Made by a program: the position numbers and the translations under genes
DNA from: Punctularia strigosozonata HHB-11173 SS5
Lineage: Eukaryota; Basidiomycota; Agaricomycetes; Corticiales; Punctulariaceae
Assembly: GCF_000264995.1 (NCBI RefSeq)
Contig: NW_006767436.1
Span: 2,541,519-2,605,518, forward strand
Length of the DNA stretch: 64,000 nt
Direction: 5' to 3'
Shown here: piece after piece, positions 45,383 through 56,485 of the stretch
How the letters are laid out: the number at the start of each line of letters is the position of its first letter
How positions within the stretch are numbered: position 1 is the stretch's first letter
The notes under the pieces: generated by a model
Database searches by the model: none
What the model was told of the DNA's origin: nothing
What the model saw: only the letters and a program-made list of their open reading frames with translations

Positions 45383-48361
45383 AGCATCCCTCTCGTGCGG
45401 GTGGCGGTGGGGTTAAGTAGCGAGCGGATCGCGGGGAATGGCGGCTGCGCTCTCTGGACGCGCGCACAACGTGTCCGGCGGCGAGCGAGAGGGAGGGCGG
45501 CGGTGAGGAGGCCCAGCGAGACGCGGGCCGGGATTGGCGTGTTGGCAATTGAACGCAGGCGCTCGCTACGTTATGTATATTTTTCGTCAGCCCTTTAGTC
45601 TTTCCTGCCTTGTCCGCTGCGTCGGCTCGGTTATGTCGAATCTGATGTCCGCGATCTGAGTCGGGCGAGATAACAGACTATAACAATCGCCTTCTGCCAA
45701 CCCGAGCTGGTCTCGGTCTTCATCAGAACTGGCCCCCGGAAAGCACACCGCTTCCCCCCAGAAGACCGTTTCTGTCTACTATCGCGGACGCTCGGCTAGC
45801 TGCCTCGCGCCACTATAATATCCAGAGGTGTAGCGACCGCGTCCGTCGTTCATGACCGGGCTCTCCGACGCTCACCGCAGGGCACCTCCGGTCACCAGCG
45901 CAACTCGCTGTGTCGGACAATCTCGGATCCACCCTCACTGAAATCGCGGTACCTCGCCTCCGCCACCATAGCGGTCCTCGCCCGTTCGCGAACGATTGCC
46001 GCACCGTGGGCCTTCCCACCTGCACCTTCCTTGACCTGGCCGATGGATCAAGGAAGTGCAGGACCCGTTTCAGGACGCGGGTCATCCCAAACCTGGACTG
46101 GCTCCTTCACATCGCGACTCTTTCATCAGCTTTTGTGCATTACGGCAGCAGCACATAGCGCTTCAACTCGCAAGTCGCGATATATCGCCCCGATGGCAAG
46201 GCATGCAATCCGCGGCCATAAGCTTGCGGTCCGATATGAGCGTGCCACCGGTCCGCTGCAGGCGATTGCTTGGAGGAGAGCTGCTCGCAAGGCGCTTCCC
46301 CACCGCGAGCCAGAATTTATTGCGTGCTCCGGAGAAGCTCGCGTCGTTCGGTCCATCCGCGTGATGTTCGCATCGTCAAAATAATTCCGGTGCGTGTTCG
46401 ACAGAGCTTTGACCGCAACTTCACGTGTTTCATGACGGGCTGGGCTTATGGCAACGTAGCCTGCGCTTTGCACCAGCTGACACTCGAGCGATAACATGCA
46501 TGCTTTGCCTATGGGAGACCCAACGCTATATTTGCGTGGCGATGAATTCGCGCAGCTCTGCATCCCACATCCGTCTGGTTGGCGGCCGGAAACCGGCATC
46601 GGCCAAACGTTCAAGCAACCCCGCGCAGGCGGCGATAAATAGTATAGACCTGGGAGAGCCCCGAGAAAGCACACGGAGCAACACGTCAATGAGACGAGCA
46701 CCCCCATCGCAGGGAGCTGTGCCAATCTATCGCAACGCCCGAGTCGCATGACCGGAAACGGCAGCACAAATCTCACTTTGGAGTGTCGGATCCGCTTCCT
46801 GCCTTTGATTCGTAGCTTCGGTAAAATATCGCAGGAACTCGGCCTCCCCCTGAGAACATCAGAACAGCAAGCCGTCCCGGCGGGTGCGCGAACGGCACTA
46901 TTCTCGCAGGGCGCGTGAATGAACTCCGCTCTATTGCGCTAATTCACCACAGATTAACTCAGCCGCACCCAAGGTAAATCGAGCATCCGGGATGCTTCGC
47001 CATTTGACGCCACCAACCTCAGCAGGTTCATCGCCTTGTGCTCGCAGGTCGTCCTATGCGAACATAAGGCCAACCGTAGCAAGTTGTAGCTCCTCGTACG
47101 TACAGCGCCAGTGGAGGCGTCCTCAGGAAATGAGTCATGATGGCACGGGTGTATTCCTACTGCCTATCGCCAGCTCGGATGCCGTGGACTGGCGCGGCAT
47201 AGCGAACGTCCTAAACCGCCTTCGTACCGGTATGTACGCCCTCCGCACTGAGTCCATGTACTTACTTGGGAATTTGACGCTCGCGGCCTGATTGGTCGGC
47301 GGTTTGTCGACAATCATTGCCGATGAATTGCCAGGACGCTCGCGTGGCGTCTATCTTTGCGCAATCGACCGAGATTACGAGCTTGCTAGGAATCTCCCTT
47401 ACCGGCGAATATGCCGGATGATCGTTCGATGGACAATCAGCACCCTCATGCTCGCAGGTACGCGAATCCCCGAGGGCTGCCGTAACGTCGATCCTTGCAA
47501 ACAACGCCGTATTCCTGGCACTGTCGAAGATTCATTTGACGACAAGCACGTTCATCGCGGGGATGTTTCACGTTCCGCATGAGGGCCAAGTTTTGGGTCT
47601 GATAAGCCAATGCGCTGCGTGGAAGTGCGTGTAACTAGACCTCTTCCGCGCGCTTCTCATCTTCCAAAGTAGATACTGGTACAAGATCTCGGCATGTTGG
47701 GGAACATGATGAGTAATTGCGTCCGGGCTGAGATGTTACTGGCTCGCCATGTTTATGTGCCCTGATTGTCCTTCACGAGGTCTAAGCATGCGTTTCCATT
47801 TTCAGCAAAGAGATCTCCTGTTCCTACCGATCGCAAGCAACCCTCGATATTTCCTTCCCTACAACATGGAAGATCAATTGACCGTGCTGGCAGGCGCCCG
47901 TGCGTACCCTCTTGTGCAGGTTCAATGAAAGACTTCTTTCCTAGAAAATGATTATGAAGAAGTGTCAAACCTCTACATGAAGGAGGGATGATGTGCGAAA
48001 CGTTTGTATCCTGAAGATGCGGTCATGGATTCGTATATGGCCGCGTGCACGTTGAGGATCGGCGTCATTCCATCTCTCACGTAAAGCCAGGGTAAATATA
48101 TGCGCATTGACATCCGTGCCGCCTTACTACAAAAAGCTATTTCGCGGAAAGACTCCAATAATGTCCTTGATTCCTCACCAAGTAAACATGAGTGATAGAA
48201 TATTCTACGAATGAACTACGAACAGTTCTAGCGCAAATGTCCACGTCATAAATACGAGCGCGCATCGCGGTACGCTCCGTGTACCCGCTTGTCCGTCATA
48301 GCGAAGCCGAGGAGGAGGAGCAAGTCACAGCAGCAAAGAAAGGATGCAGTCTCCGGACCCC
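45383..48361. other. Gene-poor 3 kb region
   Basis: The longest region without a recognisable gene, lying 5' of the zinc-finger gene. Open frames of up to about 216 codons exist on both strands, but their composition is Arg/Ala/Ser-rich and shifts frame-independently, as expected for antisense or chance frames in GC-rich DNA. I found no reverse-transcriptase, transposase or tRNA signature and no terminal repeats. Long upstream regions are common for fungal regulator genes. A non-coding RNA cannot be excluded. Confidence 0.4.
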
Positions 48362-49165
48362 TCAGACAACATCGAACTTCAAGCCGGCGACGCGATGAGT
48401 GTGGTCTTCGTGACTAGGGCCAGCTTCATAGTCAGGAGGTGGACCGTGCTGAGCGGCGTGCTGGCTTAGCAGAGCGTCATTGTCCTCCGCCCCCGGATTC
48501 TGATCAACAACAACCTGCCGAGAAGACTCGCTGTTCGTCGAAGGGCGTCCGTGATCTCCAGACGAAGAACCCATCGCGGTCATAATAGGCGAAGTTGCGT
48601 CAGCGCTTTGCCGCATCACCCTTCGATCTCCGGGGTATCTCTCCCACACGAATCCTCCTGCGAGAGCGTTCAGCTGCGGACAGAGACGAAAATGCAGGAT
48701 TGAACTAACCTGTCGAAGTTGGCTCGAACGGTGGCACCGACGACGGATCGCTCTTGGTCTCACTGAAATCCCGTTCCACGTCCTTGCTCACCGGCATCGG
48801 GATGAACTGGTAGAAGAGCATAAGTTTTCATCAAGGCGATATTCTACGTAAGGTCTTACTGTTTGTGGTAGCATCATCGTTTCCTCCTGCCGAGGTGTCA
48901 CGCCCTCCAGATTGACATGGCCACGTTTGCGCTCTTTTCGTCTCCGTACTCTCTTCCTCTTCAAATGCACGAAACACAAGATGATGAGGAGCAGGACGAC
49001 GAAGACCGCCACGACGGTCGCTGCAATAGTGACTGCGCTCGAACGTGAGCTCGAACTGGTCCGATCGTCGTCGTCGTCATCGTCGCTGTCCGACCCGTCA
49101 TCGCTATCACCATCGTCGTCGTCGTCGTCGTCGTCGCGCCTGGTGATTTCGTACCAAGAGGGCAT
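48362..49165 (-). CDS. Single-pass membrane protein with poly-Asp segment
   Basis: Three exons (49165-48860, 48806-48710, 48657-48362) encode 232 aa. A short start (MPSWYEITRR) is followed by a strongly acidic stretch (runs of eight and seven Asp, with Gly/Ser between), then a Ser-rich spacer. One transmembrane helix follows (AVTIAATVVAVFVVLLLIIL), then a very basic stop-transfer patch (KRKRVRRRKERKR) and a polar tail with PPDYEAGPS. The acid-outside, basic-inside pattern suggests an extracytoplasmic acidic N-terminus. There is no cleavable signal peptide, so the helix would act as signal anchor. I do not know the function; similar short single-pass Ser-rich proteins occur in Agaricomycetes. 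The poly-Asp is encoded by a GAC microsatellite. Confidence 0.78.
49065..49138. repeat. GAC/GTC trinucleotide microsatellite within a CDS
   Basis: Two runs of (gtc)n, read as (gac)n on the coding strand, are separated by a degenerate stretch. They encode two Asp blocks in the protein of 48362-49165. The runs are in frame, so length changes would add or remove Asp residues without frameshift. Confidence 0.85.
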
Positions 49166-49588
49166 GGCTGAGAGCAGTGAAAGAATCCGGCTCGCATGTC
49201 ACTCTTATGTAGTCGACAACCTGCACACGCACTGGACCGATCGATGCTTCTTGGGCACTGTCCCGGTCGGAGGCGAAAATAGAGAAGCAGCGGGCCTGCG
49301 TACTGGAAGTAGAAGTGCAGCGAGATGTTCAGTAGCAGCAATCAGGCATAGCCCCTCGAAGAGGGTACGGCCTTTAGGCCCGCTTTAACGCCGACGTCTT
49401 GCAAGTATGCACCGTGCGGGCTTTGGTTCGCCTACGCAATCCGTCGGTGTTAGAGCAAGCAAGCAGGTTCTCAAAGCTGCAGAAGGCAATAACATTGCAC
49501 AGCAGCACGTACTAATCGTCCATACGGGCAATTCAATCAAGGTGCCAGCATTTAGTCGATTGCGGTAAATGTGACATTGATATCGCTT
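49166..49588. other. Intergenic
   Basis: About 420 bp between two minus-strand genes. It should hold the GH92 3' untranslated region and the promoter of the poly-Asp protein. Nothing else was recognised. Confidence 0.4.
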
Positions 49589-52500
49589 CTAATCGAAGCC
49601 ACCTGTGCTGAGTGATGGTGGCAAGGCGTCAGCGGTCGGCCCACACCCTTGCGTGATATCCGTTGTGAGCTCCAACTCGATTGTAGCACCTTGCTCAAAG
49701 GCATCCCACTCGATGAAGCAGTTACTCTTCCACGGTGTTCCATCGATTGTAACATTCTATGGACGAATACGTCGGTAAGACGCGACGGCACGTTCGCTGC
49801 GGGTAAATTTACCTTTACGAAGACCTTGCCTCCAACGCCGTCGGCAGGGTTTCCTTCGAAATTGGTGCTTATTATGGTCGTCGTGGTGTTGAAAAGAGGG
49901 TTGAAGAATGAGATCTTGGGGAAGTACGGCGAGGACAGGAGATACTGGCGCGTAGCAGGTACAGGATACATTCCTGCGAGGAAAAACGCGGCAAAGCTTC
50001 CCATAGCACCTGTGCATCAGTGGGTGAGCGCACAATCTCAAAGGCACCAATCGCGAGGGGAATCGACACTAACCAGAATCTGCAATAAGGTGAGTGAGGT
50101 CACATCGAACAACGCGAGCGGTATTGCAACCCACCATCATTTCCCGGTAGACCATTGTCGGATGTGTTGAACGACTGCGCGATGATTTGTCTCGATCTTT
50201 GCGTGCTGAGGCCGGGGCGATTTGCGTAATGGTATTGGTACGGGATTTGTTGCGAAATTTCGTCAGTGACATCAAAGTAGCTCTGTATGCGGTCAAGTCA
50301 TGCCAACATGAGGGTGACAACGTCGACTTGCCTGATTGAAGATGAAGTCGAGTCTTGAGATGAAATCGTCCGGCCCTCCCTGCAGTTCGATGAGCTTGGC
50401 GGTATCCTGGGGTACAAACTATGGCAGAGTTGTCATGTCAGTTCACCAGAGCATATTCGGCTCGAGCATACCTGCGAATACTATACGGAGCATTCAGTTT
50501 ACGCCAGACCCGAACGAAGGACTACGTGACATACCACTATAGGCGAACTCTCGTAAAAACCGTCGTGGTTTTGTGCATTCAAAAAACATGTCGCGTGAAG
50601 AGGATCGTTGACACTGCAATGCCTCGGATCCGTGAAGTTGAACGTGCCATTGGCAAAGCGAGGCTTTTCGGAGTTTAACATTGGCTACCAGAACTGCTCG
50701 AACGCTGACTAACCTGCACCATGCCCTTCACCGTCGAGGGAGCACCGGGGACGGTAATGCTTGGATTCCAGACGTTATCGAAGTTTCCGGCGCGTTGGGC
50801 GTACTATTATGGATCGATTCAGTTATTCATTGAATGGTCCAACAATGTTACCTTGGTCCCGTCTGACGACTTGTTCATGAGTTTAGCAACTTGGGATATG
50901 CTGAAGTCATTGAATGCGTACTAGAACGGATTGTCATTAGCGATATTCGAGTAGAATACACTAGTATGCGACTCTTACTTCCAACGTGCGGGAGACCTGC
51001 TTGGAGTTCGTGCCGCTAGGCTCGGTGACGTCCGATGGGATGTAGCCTAGCGTACGTTGGTCAGGATTGGTGGATCGCAGGAACGTTCAGAGTGAATCTA
51101 ACCCAGCGACTTCCAAATGTTGACCTGTCGGCCCTGCAAATCCCAGTCCGGAGGTTGATCTTCGGCGTCCGCCAGGAGTGATGCGTATAGAGCGTCCCCA
51201 GAGACATTGAGTGCGTCCAGGTGGTTCGGGTACCTGAGATGAGGATAAGCGGCGTACGCTAAGTCAACAGCCCGCCGCATACTTCACGAAAAGTTCGGCA
51301 ACGATCGGATCACCATCTGAGCGGGCCGGCTAAGTTCGATGGTCTATGATGAAGGTAAAGACTAAGGCTCTCACTGCTGCCGCCTTGAATCCACTGCTGA
51401 ACGGTTGCTCCACGACACTCAGGAAGCCATCCTGGTATCCGTCGCTCGGTTAGACGTGAGAACACAAAGGAAGATGCACACGAGACGGACCTTCATGCTG
51501 CTGAATGTTAATCATCCCTCTCACAATCCGGGCGAAGTTGACAGGGTCGTGCAGAGACATTAAAGGGAACAATGAACGGAATGTGTCCCACTGAGTCACA
51601 AGGGTGAGATCATGACTAGAGGTGACCAAGGGCAACATACATTGCAGTAGAAGGAATCGTAGTACGGTTCGGTCGATGTCCAGCGCGGATTTTCGTCCGT
51701 GTCTAGGTTTGTCGTCAGCAGCTATGGCGATAGCAGATGCAACGAGGGCTCACAGTCAGCGGGAACGACATGGGTCCGGTACAGCTGAATCAAATGGTGA
51801 GCAAAGTCCACAAGTTGAAGAAGCTCGGACTTACGGACGAATAGAACAGAGACGTAATGTTGTCTGCAACTCCTGTAGTATTTACTTGTATGCGACCAAG
51901 TATATCATTCCATGCCGCGCGCGCGGCTGTGCTGACGCTATCGAAGTCAAAGTCCGGGATCTCGGATTCCGCGTTGGCGCAGGCCTGGTCAGTGGAGATG
52001 AAGGACACGCCGACGCGTGCGAGCACGGTCATGGGATCAGAACCAGCCGGACGGGAAAAGGTGAACAAAGCGCCGAGTTCGTCCCTGAAACCTACAGGAC
52101 AGATCAGAACCAGCCGTGTCCTGGGGCTACGGGGAAAACCTACCGCGATACTGCTGCCTGATGTTCGTCATGCCTAGTATGGGGCCGTTTGACAACCACG
52201 TCCCGAACTCCGTAGGAGGCCCGAGGTCAAAACCGTCTCCTTTGAAGTCCACGCATGTGAAGGCGCTATAGCGTCCCGGACCAAAGCTGGCTTGGAATTC
52301 CGCTCCACCTAGGACATATCGATGAGACGATGATCGTCCGCATTCTGCGTCAAGCTTACCGACAACACGCGAGGTGTTGGGGTCGAGCGTCATGATAGGA
52401 ATAGTGCTGCTCTGGAGTCCGTCGTTGGAGATGTCAACTACCATGCGCGGCTGGGTCACACTGGCCGGAAAAGTGTAGCGATGAAGAGCGGTTCGGCGTG

Positions 52501-53220
52501 TAGCGGTGAGCTCCACGCGAATGCCCGTTGTCTGAAATGCGAACATGTTAATGGACAAGACAAACCAAAAGGTCCAGGTCCTTACGAGATTGGTGGAGAA
52601 ATATCCTGGCGATGCGCTGTCGTCGGGGAGGCCTACGCGTGCGCACGTTCAGTTTCATGTCGAAAAAGGGACGGAGATACCACCGACCATTGCTCAGTAC
52701 TTTGCGAAGGACCTTGCGTCCGTTTTCAGACGTTTGGCATTCCTCGAAGCTGTTGCAGGAAGCGATCGGAAACAATTTGAAGTTGGACAACGAGGCCGCC
52801 TGAGACGTGTCTGAGCTCCTGCATCTCCAATGGGTAGAGCGAGCTTACACCACCGGTTCCCTGGTCGTGCAACTGCGAGAATCCTACGACATTGAATTGG
52901 GGATCGCGATCATAGCCAGCTTGCTACGGGTGGGAAGGAGAACGATGAGCTCATGCGGTAGAGCGGGTTGATGTTACCAACATTTCCGGGAGAATCGGTG
53001 TCCATGCCGGGTTTAGCGAGTCCATGGGGGAGGGTTGCTCCTACGAGATGGAGGTTGAATTACGGCAGAGCTCGGGGTAAGGGAGAGGCGGACCTGGGAA
53101 GACGTGACCTCCCGCAGTAGTGCCGATGAACATGTTGACCAAAGACGCAGGATCGTCTATTTGGCCCGCAACATGGTTGACGGCAGCGAGAGCGAGGGTA
53201 ACGAAAGCTAGGAGAGCCAT
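49589..53220 (-). CDS. GH92 alpha-mannosidase, secreted
   Basis: Twenty-three exons (53220-53094, 53040-52978, 52919-52849, 52799-52688, 52632-52586, 52531-52144, 52091-51835, 51784-51754, 51702-51641, 51590-51491, 51431-51375, 51316-51283, 51233-51103, 51046-50979, 50920-50852, 50803-50714, 50663-50535, 50480-50472, 50418-50332, 50282-50135, 50079-50074, 50009-49813, 49756-49589) give 816 aa. A signal peptide (AFVTLALAAVNHVAG) leads to VNMFIGTTAGGHVFPGATLP, then GFSQLHDQGTGG, TEPYYDSFYCNWDTFRSLFP, LPECRGATVQQW, LPGNDDSGAMGS and VTIDGTPW, the hallmark series of GH92. These exo-acting Ca-dependent mannosidases trim mannose from N-glycans or mannans. Two exons are only 9 and 6 nt. The 6-nt exon supplies part of the GNDDSGAMGS block, which confirms it. 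The intron 50283-50331 begins with GC (CAG|GCAAGT). Confidence 0.95.
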
Positions 53221-53976
53221 ATCCGAAAGAGAGCGCAGGGCGTCCAGAGGCAGCGAATGCGCTGGAACGCGGGGCGGGTGGGGGTCATGAGCCGGTCTTG
53301 CTGGGGGAGCTATAAGGCGAGAGGTTGCTCAGGACGGGGAAGGGGCCTTCTTGGAACTGTCTGAAACGACCGAAGATGAACAGAAGGCGACGGCTTCTGG
53401 TGGTTCTTCGAGATCACGAGCGGTAAGAGCGGGCGCCATCGCGGGCCAAGGTGGGCAAAGATGGACACGCAGGCTGAGGACGAAGCGCGTTGCTGCATGG
53501 TCCAGCGCAGTTCCCCCTTCGCCGCCCTTCCTGCGCATACCGCCCGACGGAGAGAAGGGCGGAAGAAGGGACGCGTCGGGTCATGTGATGGCAACCCATC
53601 GCCCGGCATAGCCACCCAATCAATGGCCGCAATGCCGGCATCGACGACGCGACCGACGCGAGCTCAGCTGCTCGACCACCATCGAACGCACATCGGTCAC
53701 GCGACGACCACGACCATATCGATATTGCATCTCGCGGGGCAAGTCGACTTTGGTCTCGGGTAGCGCCCTGCTCGCCGCCCCCTCCCGCCGTGCTCACACT
53801 CGTACCGCCATCTGCGCCTTCGATGAGATCAAGCACTTCCATCACCGCCCGCCCCATCATGTACGCCAAATTTACGCGTTATAGAGGGCGTCCATTGCCG
53901 CGTTCACGCTCCTGGATGTGTCGTGCTCTCCTCTCTCTTTCGCTGGACCTTAGCACCTCAACTACGAACAAGGGCT
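53221..53976. other. Divergent promoter region
   Basis: About 750 bp between the divergent GH92 and surface glycoprotein genes. A tataagg at 53311-53317 lies about 95 bp from the GH92 ATG but is in the wrong orientation for a strict TATA match. The signal-peptide exon of the glycoprotein gene should lie in the right part of this region, but I could not fix it. Confidence 0.4.
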
Positions 53977-55414
53977 ATGCCGATCGTCAACTTCACCAGT
54001 GAGGCACTCGACGGCTGTCTGCGACTCATGGGCTCTGACGACGCGAGACTTCAGTCCCTGACAGCAGTCCTTGGATCACCTACTCCCCTGCCGGCGCATG
54101 GGGAGATTCTGACCTAGCAACGCAGTTGTACACCAACGGTACCTTCCATTTCACCCAAGTCGCTGTATGTCCCTTGTGCACTCTACGGTCCTGCCCTCAC
54201 TGACGAGGCGACTAGGGTGCAAGCGCCAACTTTGCCTTCAATGGCTCCGGTGTATGGCTCTACGGCGCTCAGCGCCCGAACCACGTACGCGTGACCCTAG
54301 CTCCCTCCCGATTGCTGGCTCACTAGCACTCCCTTAGAATGTCTATACTGTCGCTTTGGATGGCGTGAACAGCACCGCGAACGGCCACACTGACGAAAAC
54401 CCCGGCGTCTTCAACTTTACGCTCTTCAGCTCTCCCGCTTCCGGCTTGACACTCGGACACCATCAAGTCAGTTTAATCAACACCCCTACCTCCAATGGTT
54501 ACGTCGACATAGATTGGGCTGTGATCGAGGTCGGAGACGGCAGCACCAAGTTCGTACACTCTGTACCTGCGACCGACATGGTTTTCTGACCGCGACACCT
54601 AACAGCACCATTTCCAACGACTTCTGGTTGGACGATACCTCCGCCAACTTTACCTTCGACAAGAACTGGTCGGTGGGCAAGAACAGCCTTTCACCTCAGT
54701 ATTACAATTCCACGTTTTTGTGCGTGCATATACCGATGTGCCGTATACGCTGCTCACTAGCATGCCATGCAGCCTAGCCAATGCTCCGAATGCCGCCGCC
54801 ACTCTCACGTTCTTTGGTCAGTTTGGTCTCCTTACCGACAATGCGCGACGCTCACCGCCAGCAGGCAATGCCGTCTCCGTTTATGGTGCCACATCCGGTA
54901 ACCACGGGCCTTATTCCGTCTCTCTCGACGGCCTTCCTGGGCAAAATTATAATGGTTCCCAGATCCATTTCCGGCCACAAATGCTGCTGTACTACGCCTC
55001 GGGCCTACCTACGACGCAGCACTCATTGGTGCTTACCAATACCGGCAACGGATCAACATTCACGGACATCGACTTTGCCATCGTGTCCAGGTGGGACTCC
55101 GACGTTGCTCTGGCAGGCGCACTGCAGCCGACGACAACGACATCAAGCATCCCCAGGTAAGCTGAACCGTGTTTGGGCCGGATAACATCGCTGATTGCTC
55201 GCGTATCGCCTACACCAGCACGCGCTCCGTGTTCACTACTCCGATCGGCACTCTTCCTGGGAGGCAGACGACTACGTCTATTTCATCGTCAGTTTCCGCT
55301 TCTACGACAACGTCGAATGCTGGTCAATCAATGCGCGTTGTGAACAAGGGCGGGCTTATTTCACTTTGCGCGACCTTTGCGCTCGTTGTACTGCCGTTTG
55401 CGACTGTACTGTAA
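53977..55414 (+). CDS. Surface glycoprotein with C-terminal anchor (5' end uncertain)
   Basis: Eight exons are supported: 53977-53998, 54055-54164, 54216-54284, 54338-54549, 54606-54719, 54773-54816, 54865-55156, 55219-55414. From the ATG at 53977 they give 352 aa, starting MPIVNFT and running into IPDSSPWITYSP. Two similar beta-rich units follow, each with a short aromatic block (GSGVWLYGAQRPNHNVYTVA and NAVSVYGATSGNHGPYSVSL) and many NxS/T glycosylation sites. Then come a Ser/Thr-rich stalk and a hydrophobic C-terminus (LISLCATFALVVLPFATVL), which may be a membrane span or GPI signal. The family is common in Agaricomycetes as uncharacterised secreted or surface proteins. These normally begin with a signal peptide, so a short 5' exon is probably missing from this model. 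Confidence 0.8.
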
Positions 55415-55518
55415 CATCTCAAATGGCAAACATGAGGTCAATGATAGTTTTGCTATGCAACGCGCATTAATAACTTTACACGAGGTCGGTGATGTGGAAG
55501 GCTCTTCGCTGACAACGG

Positions 55519-56380
55519 CTATACCCCGATCTCATCCAACCACAACTCCATCTGGGTACGCGCCTCTTGGCCCATGGTATCGTGAACCTGAAGCCAATGG
55601 ACGCCTCCTCTCGTCCACCGTGACGAACCTCCTTGGCTTCCAATTTTTCCCAGGCGATGATCTCTTTTCAGAGATACGATCTCTGAGGGAGAGCCGAGGA
55701 TCGCGATGGGAAACTTCGGTTCATACGTAAACTCAGGAAGAGGGGTCGGCAAGCGCGTTGAGTGAGACGAGTAGCTGGTAGCGAAAGATGTGTTCGAAGC
55801 AGGTGGTGAAATCATGATTAGGCCTGTAGCCGGGTTGGATTCGACGTAGCTTTGGGCGATGAGAGTGCCTCCATCCCTTGCAATCAACACGGGTGCAAAC
55901 GGAATGGCAGTCAGGCGTATATGCGAGCGCAATTCTGCGGCCAGGGATCCAATCAACAACACGACAACGAGATCACTGCGCTACTTGCCTTGCATAAAAT
56001 GAGACATCAATGCTTCTGAGGATCCTATTGTCTCTGGGCGGCCGAGGTCTATCTCCAGGCAAGTGTAGCCTCGTTCCGCAAACATGCTCGCGAAGTCGCG
56101 CATGCTAGAAACCAGGTGTTCAGCGGGAAACATTCCTGCAGCAGCTTCAGAAGACTCACCTCTGAGCGCTCGCCCCATCCCATGCGCTAGACGATAGGAA
56201 GACTAGCGGAGTGGGCACTTCTCGAGGTGAGGTAGCCGGAGGCGTGCGGATGGTATACGCAGTGACATTCCCGCCCTTTGATGCCGACGCGGTCCCGAAG
56301 GAAAATAATCCGCCGAGGCTGAAAGCCGCGCTCAGTTGCGGTCGTACGCGGACGACGAAGCTGGCTGAGGACAGGAGCAT
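55519..56380 (-). CDS. Alpha/beta-hydrolase-like protein with altered nucleophile
   Basis: Three exons (56380-56160, 56104-55989, 55934-55519) encode 250 aa. The N-terminus (LLSSASFVVRVRPQLSAAF) is hydrophobic and basic, possibly a mitochondrial presequence. The body reads TPLVFLSSSAWDG near the oxyanion strand, GYTCLEIDLGRPE, then PFAPVLIARDGGTLIAQSYV, GLIMISPP, FPIAILGSP and a late VHWLQVHD. The strand order fits a small alpha/beta hydrolase. At the elbow, where GxSxG is usual, the sequence is ARDGG, so Asp133 replaces Ser; catalysis by this route is doubtful or uses Asp as in dehalogenases. The second intron (55935-55988) is GC-AG with perfect AG|GCAAGT. Convergent with the glycoprotein. 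Confidence 0.75.
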
Positions 56381-56485
56381 GATCGTCGAGCGACGAGGAC
56401 GCGATAGCCACGTGAAGTACAGATGCAACTTGAATGGATGTAATCACCGCTTCATGCTCGACTTATCTATCTTCTCGTACTGACC

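Noticed and set aside
46126-46776. 216-codon minus-strand open frame
   Set aside because: Composition is irregular (many Arg, Ser, Cys), no domain or splice-linked neighbour exists, and equally long frames occur by chance in this GC-rich DNA.
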